From Bacillus pumilus (GTDB lineage Bacteria; Bacillota; Bacilli; Bacillales; Bacillaceae), in assembly GCF_900186955.1 (NCBI RefSeq), contig NZ_LT906438.1, forward strand, positions 3,720,001-3,784,000: DNA of 64,000 bases, given 5' to 3'. Below the pieces are notes generated by a model, which saw nothing but the letters and a program-made list of their open reading frames with translations, ran no database searches and was not told the DNA's origin. Of the stretch, positions 58,299 to 64,000 are shown one piece after another (position 1 is the stretch's first letter; each line of letters starts with the position of its first letter). The translations under genes were made by a program, and so were the position numbers.

Positions 58299-58985
58299 TT
58301 AAACGGTAATGCCTTCTCCTTTTAGAACATCTTTAAAATGATTTTGTATGTTTTCTTTAAGTATTATGGTCGATGCTAAATCTAAATTGTTATCTTTAAT
58401 TATTATTTCAAAGATATTTTTTATATAAATCAAATTTAAATTTTCAACAATTTTAATAACATATTTAATTAAATCAGTATCTAATTTAGTGAGTTGCGTA
58501 AAATTCAATAAATCACTTTGAGTACTATAGGTATGATGAATTAACTTAGAATAATCAGTGTATAGCGTATCTAATATTTCTTTTTCTTTTACATCAAATT
58601 TTTCAAGACGTTCAGACATTTTTTGGCGATCATGTTTTCTAATTGAAGATTCGACTAAATGTGGATGATGACTCCCATAAATTATTCTATAAAGTTTTTC
58701 AATCAATAACCTAACAAGTGCATCTATTAAATATTTATCATTTAAAGGTATTAGCAGTAATGTTCTGCTTAAATATACTCTGTATTCCTTTAATAAGTTG
58801 ATAAAATTACTCGTTAAATATCCCTGTTTATCAAAAAAAAATGAAATCGTAACAAAAACATCATTTACTGATAAAAATAGTGTTTCAAGATTTTCTTTAT
58901 CTTCATCTTGGAGCCTATCTAAATAGCTAGGGTGGTTTTTTTCTAGAAATTCTATATATGCCTTAAACTTTAATTGATTTTGCAA
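58299..58985 (-). CDS. Helical protein in ParA operon, HEPN-like appearance
   Basis: All-helical protein of 228 residues, third gene of the ParA operon. TTG 58985 is preceded by AGGGGA and lies three bases after the previous stop. The segments 'DALVRLLIEKLYRIIYG' and 'LDTLYTDYSKLIHHTYS' resemble the two long helices and polar-His region of HEPN-type or Abi-C-like proteins, but the RxxxxH motif is not clear. Function unknown; a toxin or effector role is only an inference. Confidence 0.6.
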   Translation of the reverse strand: MQNQLKFKAYIEFLEKNHPSYLDRLQDEDKENLETLFLSVNDVFVTISFFFDKQGYLTSNFINLLKEYRVYLSRTLLLIPLNDKYLIDALVRLLIEKLYRIIYGSHHPHLVESSIRKHDRQKMSERLEKFDVKEKEILDTLYTDYSKLIHHTYSTQSDLLNFTQLTKLDTDLIKYVIKIVENLNLIYIKNIFEIIIKDNNLDLASTIILKENIQNHFKDVLKGEGITV

Positions 58986-58988
58986 TCA

Positions 58989-59357
58989 TTATCCCCTATT
59001 TCTTGAATATTTATTTATGAACTTAGTAGTTTCTGAAAAGTCTACCAATTGTTTTTCTTCTATAAGTTTCAATACAAATCTTTTAAAAATTGATATATTA
59101 AAATTAATGTCTTCAATTTTATTTCTATCAATTTCTCTTATAACTTTAGCTACAAGCGCTGTTCTATTAGAAAATAAATATTCTCCTATTGTATTTTCAA
59201 ATTTTAATAGATCTAACAGTTCTTTAATATCTTTGTTATATTGAAAGATTTCTTTAGATAGAAGCACTGGTATAAGAACAGAATAAAATTCCATTTTAAC
59301 ATGATCTATATCAGAGTTTGACTCCAGTAATCGAATCCTTCTCCACAGGATCTTCAT
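58989..59357 (-). CDS. Small helical protein in ParA operon
   Basis: Protein of 122 residues, helical and Lys/Glu/Ile-rich, without recognisable family. GAGGAG lies inside the end of the ParA gene, 7 bases before ATG 59357, so the genes overlap by 47 bases and are translated together. It may bridge the ATPase to the third protein, as small partner proteins of ParA systems do; this is inferred. Confidence 0.65.
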   Translation of the reverse strand: MKILWRRIRLLESNSDIDHVKMEFYSVLIPVLLSKEIFQYNKDIKELLDLLKFENTIGEYLFSNRTALVAKVIREIDRNKIEDINFNISIFKRFVLKLIEEKQLVDFSETTKFINKYSRNRG

Positions 59358-60255
59358 TATTCATCTCCTCAATTCTATCCATCAATTCATTACAAATATT
59401 ATTGATAGTATCATCTAAAGCTTTATCTTGCCTGTCAACAATACTTTTTTCAAAAGGAGCTGTCGCCAGTTTATTTGATTCTCCAAAAAAACTTTTAAAA
59501 ATATGTATTTTATTTTCCATAACTATGTCTGAATCTTTTAAACCTTCTATATAATCTGCTTGTCTTGGTTTCCTAGTTAGATTTACTCCTGTCCATATTA
59601 CACCTAAGTTTCTAGGTTGTCTTTCTTTAAACACTCCATTTCTCTGAGCTTTAACTATATCTTTAACTACTTTTTCTAATAAGTCTACACCTAAAACAGA
59701 ATACGCATCTGGCACAGCTGGTACAAAATAATAGTCACTAGCATAGAAAGACATCTCCGTATAAACAGAATATGTTGGAGGACAATCTAAAAATATAAAA
59801 TCATACTCTCCACGTAAATCTTCTTCTAAAATATAATCCATTAACTTATTAGGTGTACTAGGGTTATTCTGTCTTTGAATAAAAATTGTTTCTAACTCAC
59901 CTGGCATTAGATCCAAGTTATTTGTTAAATTTAGAATAACTCGCTTTCTATCTGCTCCAACCATATCTTCTTTAAAGATATTATCCACAGAACATTTATA
60001 TTCTAAAACTTTTTCTCCGGCTTCATTTTCAGTATAGAACTTAGTATCTTTTGAATATTTTTCTAACAATGATTGTGTTAAATTAGCTTGTGGGTCAACA
60101 TCAATTAACAAAACCCTAATAGGAACTTCAGTACCATCTTCTGCTTCTTTCTTAAAATATGTAGATATATACAAAGCTATTTCTCTACAAAGAGTGGTTT
60201 TACCTACACCACCTTTCATATTAATTAAAGAAATTACCTTTCCTTTCACGCCCAT
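59311..60255 (-). CDS. ParA/Soj-type ATPase
   Basis: Cytoplasmic ATPase of 314 residues of the MinD/ParA family: deviant Walker A 'MKGGVGKTTLCREIA' (Lys14 and Lys19), 'VLLIDVDPQANLT' and 'YDFIFLDCPPT'. It has no N-terminal DNA-binding extension. AGGAGG precedes ATG 60255. No ParB-like gene follows; instead two unrecognised small proteins are overlapped or adjacent. This points to a positioning or defence-type module of a genomic island rather than a classic chromosome-partition pair. Confidence 0.88.
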   Translation of the reverse strand: MGVKGKVISLINMKGGVGKTTLCREIALYISTYFKKEAEDGTEVPIRVLLIDVDPQANLTQSLLEKYSKDTKFYTENEAGEKVLEYKCSVDNIFKEDMVGADRKRVILNLTNNLDLMPGELETIFIQRQNNPSTPNKLMDYILEEDLRGEYDFIFLDCPPTYSVYTEMSFYASDYYFVPAVPDAYSVLGVDLLEKVVKDIVKAQRNGVFKERQPRNLGVIWTGVNLTRKPRQADYIEGLKDSDIVMENKIHIFKSFFGESNKLATAPFEKSIVDRQDKALDDTINNICNELMDRIEEMNNEDPVEKDSITGVKL

Positions 60256-60720
60256 AGTAATAACCTCCTAGAAATTTAAAATACTTATACTTTTTTCTGC
60301 ATTATATGCCAAAATCCCTTTTATTTTTTCATCTTAGTATGCCTCTTCTCTTCCAATCTTATATTCTTTACTATACTAATAGTTTTTTCATTCTCACTTA
60401 CCATTAATAAATCATTCGCCTACTTCTTTACCTTTTCATTAATTGCTTCCATGAAACCTCGTTTATTTGCTACTTTAAGCACTGCTTTAATACATATAAT
60501 TATTATTATTTCCCTTTCAAATTACTCAAATAAATACTGGTAAAGTATGATTGAGTTTCTCTTAATAACAATAATACTCATGTCCACTTTCAACAGTCAT
60601 TTGCTTAGGAAGGTTCTAGACCTACAATTGTAAATCTATAAAAAAATATAGAATATCAGTTTACTGTTCCTTGCTTTATTAAATATATCCCATCAGTTTT
60701 ATTCTTCCTTAAAAATCCCA
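60256..60720. other. AT-rich spacer upstream of the ParA operon and beyond the rlmH 3' end
   Basis: Contains the ParA promoter region, a decayed ORF (60321-60489, listed separately), a perfect 10-bp palindrome TACAATTGTA at 60623-60632 and a small hairpin at 60635-60652. No intact gene. Confidence 0.5.
60321..60489 (-). pseudogene. Decayed ORF remnant with internal stop
   Basis: One minus-strand frame reads 'IKAVLKVANKRGFMEAINEK', a TAG at 60420-60422, then 'ANDLLMVSENEKTISIVKNI' and further to TAA at 60321. Codon pattern stays protein-like on both sides of the stop. The first part recalls the tail of DUF3368/VapC-type proteins, weakly. Probably a dead gene left by insertion or loss events. 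Confidence 0.4.
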
Positions 60721-60721
60721 T

Positions 60722-61201
60722 TTACTTATGATAAGGCTCCCCCCGCACAATCCGAAACGCCCGATAAATCTGCTCTACCAACACCAGCCTCATCAACTGA
60801 TGCGGAAACGTCATCCTCGAAAACGATAGTTTCTCATTCGCACGCTGCATCACAGCATCACTCAACCCAAGGGATCCGCCTATGACAAAACATACCTTGC
60901 TTTTTCCGTATGTTGCCAGCTTATCTATTGTATCGGCTAATTCTTCGGAACTTTTCATTTTTCCTTCGATGGCGAGGGCGATGACGTGGGCGTCTGGGTT
61001 GATTTTGCTTAGGATGCGTTCGCCTTCTTTGTCTTTGATGATTTTCATGTCTTGATCACTGAGATTCTCGGGTGCTTTTTCGTCCGCGAGCTCAATGATC
61101 TCGATTTTTGCGTAAGCCTGTAATCGTTTTGTGTATTCGGCTATGCCTTGCTTTAAATATTTCTCTTTTAATTTTCCTACTGTGATAATTGATATATTCA
61201 C
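60722..61201 (-). CDS. rlmH: 23S rRNA (pseudouridine1915-N3)-methyltransferase RlmH
   Basis: SPOUT methyltransferase of 159 residues that methylates pseudouridine 1915 in helix 69 of 23S rRNA. Starts '[20 protein letters not shown]'; SAM-binding knot '[14 protein letters not shown]'; ends '[14 protein letters not shown]'. Length and ends match the family exactly. In staphylococci the same 3' end (EAYHK/EPYHK codons) is the attachment site of SCC elements; here an accessory segment also begins right after it. Confidence 0.96.
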   Translation of the reverse strand: MNISIITVGKLKEKYLKQGIAEYTKRLQAYAKIEIIELADEKAPENLSDQDMKIIKDKEGERILSKINPDAHVIALAIEGKMKSSEELADTIDKLATYGKSKVCFVIGGSLGLSDAVMQRANEKLSFSRMTFPHQLMRLVLVEQIYRAFRIVRGEPYHK

Positions 61202-61281
61202 AGGTCATCCCCACCTTAAGAACAAGTTATTCATATAAGTTATCAACAATTGTGGATAAAATTTGTGTATTTTGTGTCCGA

Positions 61282-61452
61282 TCATTCGTTCCCCACTATA
61301 TATATTGCAGGTTCATCGCACAATTCACAGGTTGTGGATAAACTGTGTGTATGTTCGATTTTTCTGAATTCTGGCGGCGTTTCGTGATCATCTATGTACA
61401 TGTCTAGTACGGTTTCTATGTGTTCTGCGCAAGCATAAAGTGATTTGTTCAT
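61282..61452 (-). CDS. yyzF: CxxH/CxxC small protein YyzF
   Basis: Protein of 56 residues, probably metal binding, with CAEH ('LYACAEHIETVLD') and CELC ('TTCELCDEPAIY') pairs that define the family. GGAGG at good spacing selects ATG 61452 ('MNKSLYAC'). It is normally next to rlmH in bacilli, as here. Function unknown. Confidence 0.88.
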   Translation of the reverse strand: MNKSLYACAEHIETVLDMYIDDHETPPEFRKIEHTHSLSTTCELCDEPAIYIVGNE

Positions 61453-61581
61453 AAGTTTCTGATTCCTCCAATATGTTGTCTCGTTATTCACAAGTGTTTC
61501 GCTCATTGTTCAATATAACCGATTTATTCACATGTTAATAGTCTTTTACCATTTTCCACACCTTTTATCCACAAACCAAAC

Positions 61582-61610
61582 AAAAAAAGCCTCCACTCCT
61601 GTGAAGGCTT
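61582..61610 (-). terminator. Terminator of the ECF operon
   Basis: Minus strand AAGCCTTCAC / GTGGAGGCTT with a 4-base loop and seven T, directly after the EcfT stop. Confidence 0.88.
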
Positions 61611-61614
61611 CCTT

Positions 61615-62445
61615 CTATAGAAACGGATTGTAAAATCTCGTTCCTCTAACAAATGTAATCACTAGCGACACGATCAGTACCGCCCCAACAAATATGAACG
61701 CCACATAATCTGCTTTTTGAAAGTCTTTCGCCGTAAACCATGTGCGCTTTTTATGCTTTCCAAATCCGCGCAGCTCCATCGCATTGCTGATCGTTTCAAT
61801 CCGCTCTAGGCTAGAAAATATCAGCGGCATCACAATCGACAGCGCATTTTTGATCCGTTTCCCCAGTTTTTCATTCTTCGATAAATCAATGCCTCTTGCT
61901 TGTTGAGAAATTGCGATCGTTCGAAAATCCCGCTGAATGTCCGGAATATAGCGCAGAGCAATCGCTACAGCATAAGAAATTCGGTAGCTAACCCCGATTC
62001 GGCTGAGCGATGAGGCGAATTCACTTGGATTTGTTGTCACAATAAATAAAAGCGCTGCTGGCATCACGGTCACATATTTTAGCGTAATGTTCAATTGATA
62101 GAAAAGCTGTTCAAGTGTGACATTGTACCAGCCGGCAATGTGAAACAGCTCGTGCTTTGCTCCGTAGATGGCGACACCTTGCTGGGGCGCAAAGATGTAA
62201 ATGGCGATGTTGTTGATCACTAGGAAAATCGCCAGGACGATCACCACGAAGGAGATATCACGAAATCGCACGTTCGATAGCTGAAAGAACACGATACTGG
62301 CAACTAGCATAAACACTAATACGCCTGTATCATACGTGAGCATCGCTGCGGATGACCAGAGGATAAAGCAAATGAGTTTGGTTGCCCCTGTCAGCCGGTG
62401 AATCGGCGACGGGCGATCGATATAGGACAGCATGTCTACAGCCAT
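61615..62445 (-). CDS. ECF transporter transmembrane subunit EcfT (CbiQ/YkoC-like)
   Basis: Membrane protein of 276 residues that couples two ATPase domains to a substrate-binding S component. About five helices and the two EcfT Ala-Arg-Gly-type motifs are visible: 'AISQQARGIDLSKNEK' and 'NAMELRGFGKHKKRTW'. It overlaps the double-ATPase gene by ten bases. No S component is seen inside the window; it may lie upstream. YkoEDC in B. subtilis imports thiamine precursor, so vitamin uptake is plausible here. Confidence 0.88.
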   Translation of the reverse strand: MAVDMLSYIDRPSPIHRLTGATKLICFILWSSAAMLTYDTGVLVFMLVASIVFFQLSNVRFRDISFVVIVLAIFLVINNIAIYIFAPQQGVAIYGAKHELFHIAGWYNVTLEQLFYQLNITLKYVTVMPAALLFIVTTNPSEFASSLSRIGVSYRISYAVAIALRYIPDIQRDFRTIAISQQARGIDLSKNEKLGKRIKNALSIVMPLIFSSLERIETISNAMELRGFGKHKKRTWFTAKDFQKADYVAFIFVGAVLIVSLVITFVRGTRFYNPFL

Positions 62446-64000
62446 GTCATTCGTTCCTTTCTGTCAACCTCAATGAAGCGATCCACGAGTTCATTTGGAT
62501 TTGGCCAGTCTGCTTTCAGCGCCAATTCATATAGCGATGTTTCCTTTAAGCTCGCCTTTTGAACAAGCAGCTGATCTGTCAGCACTTTGGCAGGTGTATC
62601 ATCTGCGATTTTTTCTCCATCTGATATGACAATGGTTCTTGTTGTGTATTCGAGCATCAAATGCATGTCATGGGTGATCATCAAGATCGTGACACCCTGC
62701 TGATTTAATTGCTCTAAAAACGTCATCATCTCTGTGTAATGTCTAAAATCCTGTCCAGCAGTTGGCTCATCTAAAATGATGATTTCTGGCTCTAATACAA
62801 GAATAGATGCAATGGTGACGCGCTTTTTCTGTCCAAAGCTGAGAGCAGAAATCGGCCAGTTCCGAAATGGGTATAAGCCGCATACTTTTAAGACTCGCTC
62901 CACCCGTTCCTTGATATCGTCTTCCTTTACGCCTCTTAAAACGAGACCAAATGCGACTTCATCAAAAATCATTTGTTTAGAAATCATTTGATTTGGGTTT
63001 TGCATGACGACGCCGATTCGTTCGGAGCGCTGTTTGATGGTGTCTCCTGTGATGTCATCACCATTTAGATGAATGGTCCCTTTTGTTGGCTTTTCAAACG
63101 CGCAGAGCACCTTGGATAGTGTTGTCTTGCCTGCGCCATTGGCTCCAGCGATGCTGATCATTTCTCCTTTTTTGACGGTAAAAGAGATGTTGCTCAGCGT
63201 GTTTGGTCTTGTCGGATAGTGAAAGCTCAGTTCACGTACTTCTAGTAAATCCTGCGCTGCATTTTGCTCGACTGATGGCTCAGACGCTTCCATCCACTGC
63301 TCGATTTTCATTTTTTCCTCATCATTTAAGGTAAGATGCTGTAAATTCGCGATCTGATCTCCTGCTTCAACCGGAATGCCTGCATATTTCATAGCCTTTA
63401 CATATAAAGGCTCACGTAAATACGCCGCTTCTAATACATTTGAGGCAAGCAATTCATCTGGTGTCATATCCGCTGCTATCGTGCCGTCATTGACGACGAT
63501 GATGCGATCCACCTGGCGGAAGAGGACGTCCTCTAATCGGTGCTCGACCATCACGACGGTTTTTTTCGTTTGTTTTTGTAGTCGATCAATGAGATCGATC
63601 ACTTCTTTACCTGTTGCGGGGTCAAGGCTTGCAAGTGGTTCGTCAAACAGCAAAATGTCGACATCGTTGACAAGTACGCCTGCGATGGCGACACGTTGTT
63701 TTTGACCGCCTGAGAGCTCATGCACGGACGATGCCAGCTTGCCGTCTACCTCTGTTAATCTTGCTGCTTCCTCGACACGTGTTTTCATTTCTTCGCGTGT
63801 GACTTGATCATTTTCAAGTGTAAATGCGATGTCTTCTCCAACGGTCAGCCCGATAAATTGTCCATCAGGGTCCTGAAGTACCGTTCCGACAAGCTGTGAA
63901 AGGGAGAAAATGTTCTCTTTCTCTGCATTTTTCCCGCCGATGTGAAGACTTCCTTCCATAGAACCTTTATAAGACGCAGGAACTAGCCCATTGATGCAAT
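62436..64000 (-). CDS. ECF transporter double ATPase (YkoD-like), 5' end outside window
   Basis: Two fused ATPase domains. The first shows 'ELSGGQKQRVAIAGVL' and 'ILLFDEPLASLDPATG'; its Walker A lies beyond the window. The second has Walker A 'IAGANGAGKTTLSKVL', 'LSFGQKKRVTIASILV' and 'IIILDEPTAGQDF'. The frame stays open to base 64000 with family-like 'NGLVPASYKGSMEG', so the ATG at 63959 is not the true start. Energises the EcfT protein downstream. Confidence 0.9.
   Translation of the reverse strand, partial: CINGLVPASYKGSMEGSLHIGGKNAEKENIFSLSQLVGTVLQDPDGQFIGLTVGEDIAFTLENDQVTREEMKTRVEEAARLTEVDGKLASSVHELSGGQKQRVAIAGVLVNDVDILLFDEPLASLDPATGKEVIDLIDRLQKQTKKTVVMVEHRLEDVLFRQVDRIIVVNDGTIAADMTPDELLASNVLEAAYLREPLYVKAMKYAGIPVEAGDQIANLQHLTLNDEEKMKIEQWMEASEPSVEQNAAQDLLEVRELSFHYPTRPNTLSNISFTVKKGEMISIAGANGAGKTTLSKVLCAFEKPTKGTIHLNGDDITGDTIKQRSERIGVVMQNPNQMISKQMIFDEVAFGLVLRGVKEDDIKERVERVLKVCGLYPFRNWPISALSFGQKKRVTIASILVLEPEIIILDEPTAGQDFRHYTEMMTFLEQLNQQGVTILMITHDMHLMLEYTTRTIVISDGEKIADDTPAKVLTDQLLVQKASLKETSLYELALKADWPNPNELVDRFIEVDRKERMTWL

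Overview
The window looks like a stretch of a low-GC Gram-positive chromosome from the Bacillus pumilus group (B. pumilus, B. safensis or B. altitudinis). The inference rests on protein resemblance to Bacillus families (GanAB, LicT/BglP, Rap-Phr, LXG toxins, YxjI, RlmH, YyzF), strong AGGAGG-type ribosome binding sites, CcpA cre boxes and a rap-phr pair. No tRNA, rRNA, CRISPR array or intact insertion sequence was seen. All identifications come from reading the sequence; no database search was possible.

Layout. 0-4.2 kb: end of a galactan operon (ganQ partial, GH53 endo-galactanase, GH42 beta-galactosidase). 4.3-8.8 kb: CitMHS transporter under two cre-like boxes, DUF4064 membrane protein, an ABC exporter pair and a PhnA-like zinc-ribbon protein. 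8.9-12.6 kb: glycerate block (CdaR regulator, GntP permease, glycerate kinase) with a cre box and a 20-bp perfect palindrome. 12.7-17.8 kb: TetR-controlled export operon (MFS pump, FtsX-type permease, LolD-type ATPase) with the same operator at two promoters. 18.4-19.7 kb: Rap phosphatase and an overlapping Phr peptide gene. 19.7-24.1 kb: beta-glucoside operon bglP-bglH-licT with cre, promoter, RAT antiterminator and terminator. 24.3-28.1 kb: membrane protein, PadR-DUF4188, Nudix, XRE-DUF3169. 28.2-29.85 kb: amino-acid permease behind a glycine riboswitch. 30-35.1 kb: LacI regulator, MFS transporter, shikimate/quinate dehydrogenase, and a convergent paralogous MFS transporter; between the last two lies a structured element flanked by two near-identical terminator hairpins.

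35.3-39.8 kb: LXG polymorphic nuclease toxin with three small downstream genes (immunity candidates) and a tandem-TerD protein. 39.9 kb: orphan small membrane protein. 40.2-42.5 kb: second GH1 phospho-glucosidase divergent from its GntR regulator. 42.5-45.8 kb: two secreted proteins, one broken by a frameshift. 46-51.2 kb: PhzF, LysR, YxjI, an XRE/AbrB-controlled ABC exporter and a second XRE-membrane protein pair. 51.3-54.3 kb: a gene fragment, an MBL-fold hydrolase and a 609-residue helical protein of unknown role.

54.4-60.7 kb is the most accessory-looking part: very AT-rich, with decayed fragments, a secreted precursor ending in a Gly/Ala-rich peptide bracketed by two cysteines plus a 53-residue membrane partner (bacteriocin/immunity-like), a NERD-UvrD helicase, and a ParA ATPase operon with two unrecognised helical proteins. 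It ends exactly at the 3' end of rlmH. 60.7-64 kb returns to core genes: rlmH, yyzF and an ECF transporter module (EcfT and a double ATPase cut by the window end).

The best candidates for something undescribed are the two-Cys secreted peptide cassette with its related orphan membrane protein 15 kb away, the ParA-two-protein operon, and the terminator-flanked structured element at 33.6-33.8 kb.
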